A DNA stretch of 64,000 bases from the NCBI GenBank assembly GCA_031267235.1, contig JAIRZM010000021.1, positions 62,001 through 126,000 on the forward strand, in the 5' to 3' direction. Below the pieces are notes generated by a model, which saw only the letters and a program-made list of their open reading frames with translations, had not been told where the DNA came from and ran no database searches. Source of the stretch: Holosporaceae bacterium (GTDB lineage Bacteria > Pseudomonadota > Alphaproteobacteria > UBA3830). This document shows, in pieces, positions 10,467-19,776 of the stretch (position 1 is the stretch's first letter; every line of letters begins with the position of its first letter). The position numbers were made by a program, and so were the translations under genes.

Positions 10467-11691
10467 CATTGTTACGGCAATAGATATCGGAAGCACAAAG
10501 GTATGTTGTTTTATAGCGCACATCGGCGATCGAGATAACTTTAAAATATTGGGAATAGGACATTGCCTGTGTTTGGGAGTAAAATCCGGCATAATAATTG
10601 ACATGGAATCTGTCGAAAAGTCTGTAGCGCAAGCTGTGGAAAGCGCTGAAAAAATGGCGAACTTTAGAGCTCGATCTGCCTATGTGAGCATTTCCGGCAA
10701 AAATGTCGAGTCTAAGATTGCGAGCATGACTCTAACTCTTGGAGGAAGGATTGTAACCAAGGATGACCTGCTTTATCTATTCGGTCAATGCAGTAAAGAA
10801 ATTGATCCGAATCGCGAGATAATTCACTCTATTCCTGTGCTATACAGCGTAGATTCATTAAATGGCATTAAAGATCCGCTGGGAATGTTCGCCAACCAGT
10901 TAACGGTCAACATAAATCTTGTAACGGTTGCCAAACCTCAATTGCACAATATACTAGTTTGTTTAGGTAGATGTCATCTGGATGTAATTGGAATTGTAGC
11001 TGCTGGTTATGCAGCTGGTCTAGGCGTAATTGATGAGGCTGATATGCCGGAAAATCAAATTGTTATAGATTTTGGTGGTGGAATTATCTCAATGGCATTT
11101 TTTTACAATGGCATTTTTTGCGGATCTGATGTTGTTCCTATGGGGGGAAAAAATATTACCAGTGATATTGCTTATGGCCTAAACGTATCTATTGCCAATG
11201 CCGAAAGATTAAAGACTCTTCATGGCGCTGCATTTACGGCCATGACAGATAACAGAGATATGATTTTCGCTCCTGTAATAGAAGACAATGATATAATAAA
11301 CCTTCAACAAATTCCCAAAAGCGCTTTGAATCAGATAATTCAGCCGCGAATAGAAGAGATTTTCATGGCCGTAAGAAAAAAAATTAACGATTCGGCGTTC
11401 GGATCTGATTTTTCGCGCAGCGTAATAATAACGGGCGGTGGCAGCCTCATGACCGGTCTGAGGGATTTTGCAAGCGGAATTCTAAATAAAAAGGTTAAAT
11501 TCAAAAAAATGGATGATTTTCTTGACGGATCCGACGTGCAGATAGGCAATAATTTTTCCGTCGTTCTTGGCATAATTAAATTTGCACAATTAAATGATTA
11601 TAATTTCGCAAAAACAAAATCTTTAGCCAAAAATGGAGAAAAAATCGGCTTTTTGAAAAAAATACTAAATTGGATTGAAAATAACTTGTAA
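10453..11691 (+). CDS. ftsA: Cell division protein FtsA
   Basis: Actin-like ATPase that anchors FtsZ to the membrane and recruits the divisome. The 412-residue product has the actin-fold phosphate motifs VTAIDIGSTKVCCFIA (N-terminus) and IVIDFGGGIISMAFF, and IITGGGSLMTGL near the C-terminus. The last residues, GFLKKILNWIEN, form the expected amphipathic membrane-targeting helix. It overlaps ftsQ by 14 bases and is 45 bases upstream of the ftsZ frame. Confidence 0.97.
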   Translation: MKKNSIVTAIDIGSTKVCCFIAHIGDRDNFKILGIGHCLCLGVKSGIIIDMESVEKSVAQAVESAEKMANFRARSAYVSISGKNVESKIASMTLTLGGRIVTKDDLLYLFGQCSKEIDPNREIIHSIPVLYSVDSLNGIKDPLGMFANQLTVNINLVTVAKPQLHNILVCLGRCHLDVIGIVAAGYAAGLGVIDEADMPENQIVIDFGGGIISMAFFYNGIFCGSDVVPMGGKNITSDIAYGLNVSIANAERLKTLHGAAFTAMTDNRDMIFAPVIEDNDIINLQQIPKSALNQIIQPRIEEIFMAVRKKINDSAFGSDFSRSVIITGGGSLMTGLRDFASGILNKKVKFKKMDDFLDGSDVQIGNNFSVVLGIIKFAQLNDYNFAKTKSLAKNGEKIGFLKKILNWIENNL

Positions 11692-11745
11692 ATTGAGGCG
11701 TACTGCTATATGATGTTGCCGATGGCTTCTTGAGGAGTGTTTTGC

Positions 11746-13143
11746 ATGGCGACTACCGATGGTGTGACAGCTGAAAAACAAAAGAATAACGACGCGCAGG
11801 GCGATTTTTTTAATGCCGATGCCTTTCCAGAGGCCGGCAACTATCTAAAGCCCAAAATTACAGTTTTTGGCGTTGGCGGAGCCGGCGGCAATGCCGTTAA
11901 CAACATGATTCGTTCGAATCTGGAAGGTGTGGATTTTGTAATTGCTAACACTGACGCACAAGCGATGCTGCAATCGCTGTGCGAGAGGCGCATTCAATTG
12001 GGGCTAGAGATTACCAGCGGACTTGGAGCCGGAGCAAGGCCAGATGTCGGGAAAGCTGCGGCAGAAGAAGTCATAGATGAGATAGTCTCCTATGTTAAAA
12101 ATAGTCACATGGTTTTCATTACCGCAGGTATGGGTGGTGGAACTGGGACTGGGGCTGCTCCAGTTATTGCTAGAGTTGCAAAGGAGCACGGTGTATTGAC
12201 CATTGGCGTTATCACGAAGCCGTTTCATTTTGAGGGAACGAATCGTATGCGCATTGCTGAGAAAGGCATTGAGGAGCTGCAGCAGTACGTCGATACTCTG
12301 ATAGTCATCCCCAATCAAAATTTGTTCCGAGTTGCCAACGAAAAGACCACGTTTGCCGATGCGTTCAAGATGGCAGACGACGTCCTGCGCTCGGGAGTGC
12401 AGGGCGTTACCGATCTTATGGTAATGCCGGGTCTCATTAATTTGGATTTTGCAGATATAAAGACAGTCATGAGCGAAATGGGCAAGGCCATGATGGGCAC
12501 CGGAGACGCTGAAGGAGAAAGAAGAGCCATTGACGCCGCTGAAGCTGCCATTTCTAATCCGCTACTGGATGATGTGTCCATGAAGGGTGCTCGCGGCATT
12601 CTGATAAACATAACCGGCGGCTATGATATGACTCTGTATGAAGTAGATGAGGCTGCAAACAGGATTCGCGAGGAGGTGGATCCGGAAGCTAACATAATAT
12701 TTGGCTCTACCTTCAGTGAGAAAATAAGTGGAAGAATGAGAGTTTCCGTTGTTGCGACTGGCATAGATGCAGCCGGCGTAAAGCAAAAGAAGGAAGAATA
12801 CGAAGAAAGAAATTCCGCTTCGATTGCTCTCCACAAAGAAGAACCAGTGGGGCTGGAAAGTAATCATTCCGCCGCCGAAATGAACAACGTTTTTATCCAA
12901 CCTCCGGCCGCTGCTTCTCATCCGGAAAAAAGTGCTCCAGTTTTCGGTGTAGTAAATAACAGATCTTTTGAATCACTTGAGGGCGAAGGAAAAAAGGCGC
13001 CGTCGCTGTTTGAACGCCTGACAGGCATGAAGAAGCCGTTCTCCTCTAACAAGAAGGAGTATGTAGTTGCTCAATCTGAATCTGCGTCGACTTCTCAGGA
13101 TGAAGACTTAGAAATCCCAGCGTTTCTGCGCAAAAATTCTTAG
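11746..13143 (+). CDS. ftsZ: Cell division protein FtsZ
   Basis: Tubulin-like GTPase forming the cytokinetic ring. 465 residues from the ATG (MATTDGV), which has a good TGAGGAG site 8-9 bases upstream; an earlier GTG at 11737 overlaps that site. The N-terminal extension is about 30 residues. Motifs: [14 protein letters not shown], the tubulin signature [13 protein letters not shown] and the NLDFAD T7 loop. After a roughly 100-residue variable linker it ends with LEIPAFLRK, the C-terminal peptide that binds FtsA and other partners. It is the last gene of this dcw half. Confidence 0.99.
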   Translation: MATTDGVTAEKQKNNDAQGDFFNADAFPEAGNYLKPKITVFGVGGAGGNAVNNMIRSNLEGVDFVIANTDAQAMLQSLCERRIQLGLEITSGLGAGARPDVGKAAAEEVIDEIVSYVKNSHMVFITAGMGGGTGTGAAPVIARVAKEHGVLTIGVITKPFHFEGTNRMRIAEKGIEELQQYVDTLIVIPNQNLFRVANEKTTFADAFKMADDVLRSGVQGVTDLMVMPGLINLDFADIKTVMSEMGKAMMGTGDAEGERRAIDAAEAAISNPLLDDVSMKGARGILINITGGYDMTLYEVDEAANRIREEVDPEANIIFGSTFSEKISGRMRVSVVATGIDAAGVKQKKEEYEERNSASIALHKEEPVGLESNHSAAEMNNVFIQPPAAASHPEKSAPVFGVVNNRSFESLEGEGKKAPSLFERLTGMKKPFSSNKKEYVVAQSESASTSQDEDLEIPAFLRKNS

Positions 13144-13199
13144 TATTTGAGTTTTTAATGGAATATGCTAGTATCCTTCGCAGATAGCGCTGGGCGCTT

Positions 13200-13275
<76 letters not shown>

Positions 13276-13300
13276 AAAATTGAAAGGTGTGTTTTTGTCC

Positions 13301-13486
13301 ATGCTTAGTCCTGCCGAGTTTGTTAGCCAAGTTAAGCGAGAGCTGCAGAGGGTTGTCTGGCCAACTCATGCCGAAACAATGGGGATGACGGCGGCGGTTG
13401 TCATCATGGTTGTTTGCGCTATGATTTATTTTTTTATATCAGACAGTCTAGTGTGCTTCTGTTTGAAGAGAATTCTGGGGGATTAG
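13301..13486 (+). CDS. secE: Preprotein translocase subunit SecE
   Basis: Essential small subunit of the SecYEG channel that clamps SecY. From ATG 13301 it has 61 residues: an amphipathic start with FVSQVKRELQRVVWPTHAET, matching the conserved Q(V)K.E..(K/R)V.WP motif, then one membrane helix (about 27-47). TTG 13295 is an alternative start with better spacing to the GAAAGG site. It sits between tRNA-Trp and nusG as expected. Confidence 0.93.
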   Translation: MLSPAEFVSQVKRELQRVVWPTHAETMGMTAAVVIMVVCAMIYFFISDSLVCFCLKRILGD

Positions 13487-13488
13487 CT

Positions 13489-14016
13489 TTGAAATGGTAT
13501 GTGGTTAACGTATATTCCGGATTCGAACAAAAGGTTCTTGAATCGATATATGATCAAGCAAAGAGAAATGATTTGTCTTCTTTGTTTGGGCAAGTATTAA
13601 TACCAATGGAAGAAATCATAGAAGTTAAAAAGGGCGAAAAAGTAAAATCCGAGAAAAAGTTTTTTCCGGGATATATCCTGGTTGAAATGGAGCTTACGGA
13701 TGAAACATGGCATTTGGTCAAATCTATACAAAAAGTATCTGGATTTTTAGGTGCTCGCGGCAAACCATTGCCAATTTCCAACGCAGAAGTTGAACGGATC
13801 GTGAGAAAAGTGGAGGATAGCGCCAGTAATTCGCGCTATTCTGTGGACTATGAGATTGGAGATACGGTTACGGTGTGCGATGGACCTTTTATTTCGTTCC
13901 AGGGAGTCATAGACGATGTTGACAACGAGAAGGAGCGCGTGAAGGTCGCTGTTTCGATTTTTGGAAGACCAACGAACGTTGACCTAAGCTTCTCGCAGAT
14001 TGAGAAAGCCGTTTGA
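13489..14016 (+). CDS. nusG: Transcription termination/antitermination protein NusG
   Basis: Binds RNA polymerase and couples it to ribosomes or Rho. From TTG 13489 the product is 175 residues, the usual alphaproteobacterial size; GGGGGA lies just upstream and the start falls 2 bases after the secE stop. The NGN domain starts KWYVVNVYSGFEQKV and includes KKFFPGYILVEM; the KOW domain carries GDTVTVCDGPFISFQGVI. The ribosomal genes rplKAJL that normally follow are absent; yebC is convergent instead. Confidence 0.97.
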   Translation: MKWYVVNVYSGFEQKVLESIYDQAKRNDLSSLFGQVLIPMEEIIEVKKGEKVKSEKKFFPGYILVEMELTDETWHLVKSIQKVSGFLGARGKPLPISNAEVERIVRKVEDSASNSRYSVDYEIGDTVTVCDGPFISFQGVIDDVDNEKERVKVAVSIFGRPTNVDLSFSQIEKAV

Positions 14017-14036
14017 TTTTTAGTTTTGGTTTAGGA

Positions 14037-14774
14037 CTATAAGGAAAATCCTTCCGGAAGTTCATAGTTTGCGATTACGGATTGCACGTCATCGTTGTCT
14101 TCTAGAGTTTCTATAAGTTTCAGCAGAGTTTTCGCTGTATCGGTATCAACTGCAACGAAGTTTTTCGGTTTCCAGACGACCTTTGCCTCTTTTGGGTCTC
14201 CGAATTTTTTGATCAAAGCGTCTCTTAGGGAAGATAGATTTTCCCGCAAACAGGTGATTTCGAAAAACTCATCCGTAGCAAACAAATCATCTGCTCCCAC
14301 TTCGATTGCCGTCTCGAACATGGCTTCCTCCGAGGCGGCTTTTTTTTCATACAGAACATATCCAACCCGGTCAAACTGAAAGCTTACGCTGTTGGCTTCC
14401 CCAAGACTTCCGCCAAATTTTAGAAATGCGGATCTAACATCCGGAGCTGTGCGATTTTTATTATCCGTGAGTCCTTCAACTATTATGGCTACGCCGCCGG
14501 GGCCATATCCTTCATATCTCACGCTCTGATAATCGGCTCCTGTTTCTCCTCCCAAAGCCTTTTTGATGGCGCGGTCCACATTATCCTTGGGCATATTTTC
14601 AGATCTTGCACTCAGCAAAGCAGATCTTAGTCGAGTATTGCTTTCGGGATCGGTTCCGCTCTCCTTGACGGCGACGGTGATTTCTCTGGAAATTTTGGAA
14701 AAAACTTTCGCTCTTCTGGCGTCTTGGGCGCCTTTTCTATACATAATGTTCTTAAATTGAGAATGCCCGGACAT
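14037..14774 (-). CDS. yebC: YebC/PmpR family protein
   Basis: Cytoplasmic protein of the TACO1/YebC family, described as relieving ribosome stalling in some bacteria and as a DNA-binding regulator in others. The 245-residue product begins MSGHSQFKNIMYRKGAQDARRAK, close to the family's GHSKW.NI.HRKG.QDA.R start, and contains ENMPKDNVDRAIKKALGG and YEGYGPGGVAIIVE. The ATG is preceded by AGGGAG. It is convergent with nusG (20-base gap) and divergent from the thiolase gene. Confidence 0.95.
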   Translation of the reverse strand: MSGHSQFKNIMYRKGAQDARRAKVFSKISREITVAVKESGTDPESNTRLRSALLSARSENMPKDNVDRAIKKALGGETGADYQSVRYEGYGPGGVAIIVEGLTDNKNRTAPDVRSAFLKFGGSLGEANSVSFQFDRVGYVLYEKKAASEEAMFETAIEVGADDLFATDEFFEITCLRENLSSLRDALIKKFGDPKEAKVVWKPKNFVAVDTDTAKTLLKLIETLEDNDDVQSVIANYELPEGFSL

Positions 14775-14940
14775 ATTCTTTGTTTTTCTCCCTAGTTCGA
14801 TTGAATTATATATGCTCTCCGATGGCAGGTCCAGCTTCTAAAAAGCAAATCATTTTATTGAAAATATTAATTTACTTAATTTACATTTTATTTATATTTT
14901 ATGAGTGAAATTATGATGTTGATAGTTAAAGAGCATATGA

Positions 14941-16113
14941 ATGGATCCTGTTGTAATTGTATCAGCCTTTCGGACTCCACTTGGAGCGTTTAACGGCAAA
15001 TTGAAATCGTTGACAACTCCAGAGCTTGGAGCAACGGCAATCAAAAAAGTTTCAGAAAGATTGGGCGCCAAAATAGATAGCGTTTATATGGGATGCGTAT
15101 TGTCGGCGGGCCTTGGTCAGTCTGCTGCCCGCCAGGCAGCCTTAGGCGCAGATCTGGATAAATCTGTTCACTGCGTTAATGTGAATAAAATATGCGGATC
15201 CGGCATGGCTGCCCTAATGCTGGCCAGAAATTCCATTTTAGCCGGAGAGGACGAGGTCGCAATTGCCGGTGGAATGGAAAGCATGACCAACGCTCCCTAT
15301 CTTCTGGAGAAAGCGCGATTCGGCTATAGATTCGGCGACGGCACATTGAAAGATCATATGCTAACCGATGGACTGTTGGACGCATACGATAAATGCGTTA
15401 TGGGAAGTTTTGCTGAAGACACGGCTGAAGAATACTCATTTTCTAGGAAAGATCAGGACGAATACACCATGAATTCGTTTCTAAAGGCACGTCGAGCAAT
15501 GGAGAACGGTTTTATAAAAAACGAAATTGCCAAGATTCTTGTGAAGGACAAAAAAGGCGATATTTTAGTGGATGAGGATGAGATTCCATTCTCCGTAGAC
15601 ACGGCAAAAATGAAAAATTTGAAACCGGCATTTAGGGCAAATGGCACCATAACTGCGGCTTCAGCCAGTTCAGTGTCAGATGGAGCGGCGGCTGTTTTGT
15701 TGATGAAAGAATCGAAATCCGCGCAATGGAATGTAGCTCCACTGGCGCGCATCGTAGCCCAAAGTTGCTTCTCTTTGGCTCCCAAGCAATTTGCCACCGC
15801 TCCTATTGGCGCAATCAAAAGCGTTCTACAAAAATCCAATTGGTCCATCGAAGATGTGGATTTGTTCGAAATAAATGAAGCATTTGCCGTAGTGCCAATG
15901 GTGGCCGCAAAGGAATTGGACATAGATAGTGAAAAGATCAACATTTTTGGAGGAGCCTGTGCTCTGGGACATCCATTGGGAGCCAGCGGAGCTCGCATAG
16001 TTGTGACTCTTTTGAACGCCATGAAAATAAAAAATGCTCGCCGTGGTCTGGCTACTCTCTGCGTCGGAGGAGGGGAAGGCGTGGCCATGACATTCGAAAC
16101 AATCCATGCATAA
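14941..16113 (+). CDS. atoB: Acetyl-CoA C-acetyltransferase (thiolase)
   Basis: Condenses two acetyl-CoA to acetoacetyl-CoA or runs the reverse thiolysis. The 390-residue protein has the full thiolase catalytic set: Cys85 in NKICGSGMAALML, His in GGACALGHPLGASGARI and the second Cys in LATLCVGGGEGVAM. The stretch AGGMESMTNAPYLLEKARFG resembles short-chain acetoacetyl-CoA thiolases more than fatty-acid oxidation thiolases. No phaB, scoA/B or fad genes lie nearby, so the pathway (ketone utilisation or polyhydroxyalkanoate) is open. Confidence 0.93.
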   Translation: MDPVVIVSAFRTPLGAFNGKLKSLTTPELGATAIKKVSERLGAKIDSVYMGCVLSAGLGQSAARQAALGADLDKSVHCVNVNKICGSGMAALMLARNSILAGEDEVAIAGGMESMTNAPYLLEKARFGYRFGDGTLKDHMLTDGLLDAYDKCVMGSFAEDTAEEYSFSRKDQDEYTMNSFLKARRAMENGFIKNEIAKILVKDKKGDILVDEDEIPFSVDTAKMKNLKPAFRANGTITAASASSVSDGAAAVLLMKESKSAQWNVAPLARIVAQSCFSLAPKQFATAPIGAIKSVLQKSNWSIEDVDLFEINEAFAVVPMVAAKELDIDSEKINIFGGACALGHPLGASGARIVVTLLNAMKIKNARRGLATLCVGGGEGVAMTFETIHA

Positions 16114-16365
16114 TGAATGATTGAGATCGCTATGTATTTAAATTGCCTAGGATGATCTAAAATTACGAAAGTAATCGTCGCAGAATGAAAAAGGCATACA
16201 CACATGTCTTTCTTATGGTTTTGAGACTTAATCTATGAAATCGATGGAATTTTATTACCGGAATCAAAAGCAATATGAAAAACCTATTAATTATGCTTGA
16301 ATCAAATATTACTTTCACTCTAATCCATAATTCGCATTGGTAATAATTTGTTTGTTTTTGGTTGG

Positions 16366-16371
16366 TATAAT
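16366..16371 (+). promoter_or_regulatory. Putative -10 box for the gene at 16391
   Basis: A perfect TATAAT lies 20 bases before the ATG at 16391. The -35 region is T-rich without a good TTGACA match. The remaining 250 bases back to the thiolase stop hold no gene I can support. Confidence 0.35.
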
Positions 16372-16390
16372 TGAGTTAGAGTGAGGAATA

Positions 16391-17014
16391 ATGAAAAAGT
16401 TGTTTTTGTTTTTCGTTGTGATTCTAGCGCTACAGAAGGATTTGTTTTCAATTCCCATAGAAACCCCTATTTTTGACGAAAAAAACGAGCTTGTCATCCG
16501 AAGTCCTACCAAATGGGGTTATAGAACATTTAGAGGAAAAAATGGATTGATCGGAGTTCTATGGCCGTTTGGCACAAGCTTTAACTCAACAAATACTGTT
16601 ATTTTTATATTCCTGCAAAGCGAGAAAGATAAAAAATCAGAAAACCCGGATAATATTAATCTATTTAGAGAAAAATGTCCGCGCGCCAATTTTAAATTCG
16701 CTTCTCCGAATGATATGGATGATCAGACAAAGTCCATATATGAAAAATATTTTTTGGGCCGCTGCGGGCGCACCATGGTTCTTTTGGAGGAAACTGTTCA
16801 GGACTACACCATTATTGTGGCGCTGGTATCCGGAAGGTACATTTCCAAGCAAGAACTCAGGGACGCCAAGGAAGTGGCAGCTTCCTACGTAAAAGAAATC
16901 GAAAAATATATCAAAGATAATTTTTCGGAGTCAGAATCAGAAACGGAAGGCGATTCAGAAACTCAGAAAATATCGGAAGCCGTAGCTACATCCGAGCACT
17001 TGACTAAAATTTAG
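16391..17014 (+). CDS. Small secreted protein of unknown function
   Basis: A 207-residue protein I do not recognise. MKKLFLFFVVILALQKDLFS is a typical Sec signal peptide, with cleavage predicted near residue 20. The central region (FGTSFNSTNTVIFIF, CGRTMVLLEETVQDYTIIVALV) looks globular and alpha/beta, with two cysteines (in REKCPRANF and GRCGRT) that could form a disulfide. The C-terminus is an acidic Ser/Glu-rich tail (SESESETEGDSE). GTGAGGA precedes the ATG. It is followed by a possible terminator and then by another secreted protein, so this may be a small locus for exported proteins. Confidence 0.82.
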   Translation: MKKLFLFFVVILALQKDLFSIPIETPIFDEKNELVIRSPTKWGYRTFRGKNGLIGVLWPFGTSFNSTNTVIFIFLQSEKDKKSENPDNINLFREKCPRANFKFASPNDMDDQTKSIYEKYFLGRCGRTMVLLEETVQDYTIIVALVSGRYISKQELRDAKEVAASYVKEIEKYIKDNFSESESETEGDSETQKISEAVATSEHLTKI

Positions 17015-17032
17015 TTTGTTTGCGCAATAATA

Positions 17033-17072
17033 AGCATTTTTAATTTGATTGCTTGGCTAATGCTCGTTTTTT
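17033..17072 (+). terminator. Possible intrinsic terminator
   Basis: AGCATT at 17033 pairs with AATGCT at 17059, with further weak pairing in the loop, followed by CG and six T. The loop is long, so this is tentative. Confidence 0.35.
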
Positions 17073-17214
17073 CTTTATTTTTCTTGAGCTTCTGCTTGCG
17101 CAAAAATGCAAAATCGACAGTTTTTCATTAAATATTGTCCATATTTTTTATTGAAACTTACATTTTGTTAATAATTTTTTGCTAAAATGCAAACAACGGA
17201 AAGGGTTAACTGCT

Positions 17215-19596
17215 TTGCGCTGCGTCTTGTTTGCAATATTTGCATTTTTCTTTAATTTTATAATTGTTTGTCCTCTAAAAGGAAAAGATGCTACCTTTGT
17301 CTTGGAAGATGCAGACGAAAATATTGACTTTCAATCAAAAGATGATGAGAACCGGTTTCCCATAAAACTGGAAATCGACGCTTTTTTGAATCGCAATGAC
17401 GTTCAAGCATACAGAGAAAAAAAAGAAGGCAATCGCGACAACGATAATCACGGCTCTGATCGCGGTCGATCTAGAAATTCTGATAATGGTCGTGATAGCA
17501 ACTATAATCACACACACAATGATAATAGTAATCATGATAATGAAAAAGTCCGCGATGAGGATAACCATGATAGAGATCGCAATGATGATAGCAGCGAAGT
17601 CAAAATGCGCGAGAAAACCAATTCTAGACGTAGCGGTAATTCTAGGATTTACAACGCCGGAAGAAAAAACGAATTTTCCAATAACGACAAAATTGAAAGA
17701 TTTGGTAGTAGCAATCGAAATTCTAGTTATAGAGAACGGGAGGAAGATAATTTTCGGAATGGCTATGACAAAGAATTTGAAGAACTTTATAAAAAAAGAA
17801 GAAGAGATGGCTACGATTCCAAAGATGGCTACAACAGAGAAATTGAAGAGTTTTATAAAAAAAGAAGAAGAGATGGCTACGATTCTGATGAAGATCAGCT
17901 TTCGAGTCTTGAAGAGAAACTTATGCGCAATTTCGGCTCATTCGATTCACGGAACGATGAGGTGGAATTTGAGGCATCCAACACCTTAAATTCACGCGCC
18001 AAAACACGAAATGACGCTAAAAACTACGACCTTAATCAGTTCTATGGAGACTCCTACGAAGAACAAAACGACTACGATTCATTGCGTAATCAGAATGCGT
18101 ATTCGCCGTACAATCGAGATGCAGATTTATATGACGACTACCATGAAGATCAGAACTACAGCATGTCGACAGTACCCTCCTCGTCATTCTCCGACTATGA
18201 CTACAACAGTGCTCTGAATGCCTCGCCGTACACAACCGCAGATCTCTACGGAAATCAGGATGGAACATTCGCGGGCCTGTCATCCCGCTATGACTACGGC
18301 AGCGATTTTGGTGCAGATTCACTGTACGACGGCATAAATGGCAACTACTACGGAAATCAGGATTACGGAACATTCACGAGCCTGTCATCCCCCTATGGCA
18401 ACAGTGCTCTGAATGCCTACTCGCCGTATGATACAACCACAGATCTCTACGGAAATCAGGATTACGGAACATTCACGAGCCTGTCATCCCCCTATGGCAA
18501 CAATAATGCCCTGAATACATTGCCGTACGATACAACCAATCTCTACGGAAATCAGGGTCAGGAAGTACTCACGGGCCTGTCATCCCCCTATGGCAACAAT
18601 AATGCCCTGAATACATTGCCGTACGATACAACCAATCTCTACGGAAATCAGGGTCAGGAAGTACTCACGGGCCTGCCATCCACCTATGGCAATACAGACG
18701 GCAGTATGCCCTACAATCAGAGCTCCATCTCCGCGCAAACACCTGGCATCAATAATCCATATGAGAATACGCAAGCACTGGGAGCTCAACAATTATCCTG
18801 GAATAATAACGCCGTGACCAACGATAATATGGGAAATTTTGGAGAAGCCAATACAGGCCACGGAGGAGAGCAAAATTCGTTGAATTCGCCGAATTATTCC
18901 GGTGCTGGAGAATTGTCGACCAATACCATGATGACGACGAACAAAAATATAAGAGATGACTTGACAGTTGCAGGCTCCTCCTTTGCCGCAACTAGAGAAC
19001 ACGAAAATGAAAATTCAGATGAACGCTCAACATCGCCTGCAGCGACTGATATTCAAGAGAAAGAGCCGATGGTCGCAAAGGATAAAGATATCGATGCTGG
19101 AGTCGACGTTGAAACCGTTAAAAGAAAAGAAACGAGGCGAAAAAAAATTGACAAACGAAATGACGACAACGACGATGAGAAATCACCTACCAAAGACAAT
19201 TCGAATGACGAGTTAGACGACGAGAAAAAAGATAATCATTCCCGTCAGGCCGCTGCCGATAATCTGCGGAAGGCTAATGGGCCAGCAAGAAATGACTCAT
19301 CCTCTAACGATGATCTTTCAGATGGCGCGCAGGAAACTAAGGATACGGAAGAAAGTGACTTTTCGCTCAGCACTTCGTTCCCAGACGATGCACTAGAGCC
19401 CAGTAGCGAAAAGCTTGCAGAATCAAAACTTAATCGGGAGGAATACGAGGCGGATCCGCAGGGCACAGGTGATAATTGGAAGGACGACGACGCTTTGCTC
19501 CATAATGTTCCGCTGGGGAAATTGCTTCCCCAGAGAAATGAGCCAAATGAAGCAAGCGGCAGCAGTGATCAGAGGCTCCACAGTAAAGATTTTTAA
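17215..19596 (+). CDS. Large secreted low-complexity tandem-repeat protein
   Basis: About 793 residues starting at TTG 17215, which has GGAAAGG upstream; an in-frame TTG at 17179 gives a poorer signal peptide. Residues 1-25 (RCVLFAIFAFFFNFIIVC) are a Sec signal. Then come an Asp/Asn/Arg/His-rich segment (about 55-175), a duplicated 22-residue unit with YKKRRRDGYDS (DNA at 17787 and 17853), a Tyr/Asn-rich region with tandem units of about 32 residues containing YGNQ, SSPYGN and YDTT, and an acidic, lysine-containing tail to the end. There is essentially no cysteine after the signal. It looks intrinsically disordered. It could be a surface adhesin, an effector or a matrix protein; I recognise no family. 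Confidence 0.85.
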   Translation: MRCVLFAIFAFFFNFIIVCPLKGKDATFVLEDADENIDFQSKDDENRFPIKLEIDAFLNRNDVQAYREKKEGNRDNDNHGSDRGRSRNSDNGRDSNYNHTHNDNSNHDNEKVRDEDNHDRDRNDDSSEVKMREKTNSRRSGNSRIYNAGRKNEFSNNDKIERFGSSNRNSSYREREEDNFRNGYDKEFEELYKKRRRDGYDSKDGYNREIEEFYKKRRRDGYDSDEDQLSSLEEKLMRNFGSFDSRNDEVEFEASNTLNSRAKTRNDAKNYDLNQFYGDSYEEQNDYDSLRNQNAYSPYNRDADLYDDYHEDQNYSMSTVPSSSFSDYDYNSALNASPYTTADLYGNQDGTFAGLSSRYDYGSDFGADSLYDGINGNYYGNQDYGTFTSLSSPYGNSALNAYSPYDTTTDLYGNQDYGTFTSLSSPYGNNNALNTLPYDTTNLYGNQGQEVLTGLSSPYGNNNALNTLPYDTTNLYGNQGQEVLTGLPSTYGNTDGSMPYNQSSISAQTPGINNPYENTQALGAQQLSWNNNAVTNDNMGNFGEANTGHGGEQNSLNSPNYSGAGELSTNTMMTTNKNIRDDLTVAGSSFAATREHENENSDERSTSPAATDIQEKEPMVAKDKDIDAGVDVETVKRKETRRKKIDKRNDDNDDEKSPTKDNSNDELDDEKKDNHSRQAAADNLRKANGPARNDSSSNDDLSDGAQETKDTEESDFSLSTSFPDDALEPSSEKLAESKLNREEYEADPQGTGDNWKDDDALLHNVPLGKLLPQRNEPNEASGSSDQRLHSKDF
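18247..18735 (+). repeat. In-frame tandem repeats of about 96-102 bp
   Basis: Five repeat starts (TACGGAAATCAGG) fall at 18247, 18349, 18448, 18544 and 18640, so spacings are 102, 99, 96 and 96 bases. The third and fourth units share an almost identical second half (CTGTCATCCCCCTATGGCAA onward). All lengths are multiples of three, so copy number could change without breaking the frame. The last copy degenerates after about 18690. Confidence 0.9.
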
Positions 19597-19599
19597 TAC

Positions 19600-19620
19600 T
19601 CCGCTCCGGAAAGATTTTTT
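19600..19620 (+). terminator. Possible weak terminator after the repeat protein
   Basis: TCCG-CTC-CGGA forms a 4-bp hairpin four bases after the stop, followed by AAGA and six T. The stem is short, so confidence is low. Confidence 0.3.
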
Positions 19621-19776
19621 AGACACCACATAATCCTCCGATACTCAGATTGGACCAAATGCATCCTCTGGTAGCAATCCATACTAAAAAATACACTTGA
19701 AAGAAGTGTTTTAAATGGATACCCTAGGAGAGATATTTGAGATGGATGACTCGGATTGATTTTGGAAGGGAGACCA

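Noticed and set aside
15453..16205. 250-codon minus-strand frame
   Set aside because: Antisense to the thiolase, whose catalytic residues are all in the plus-strand frame.
17396..17989. 197-codon frame rich in Ile, Met and Thr
   Set aside because: It is a frame-shifted shadow of the low-complexity secreted protein; repeats keep several frames open.
18247..18735. CRISPR-like regular repeat
   Set aside because: The units are contiguous, in frame and within a coding sequence; there are no unique spacers.
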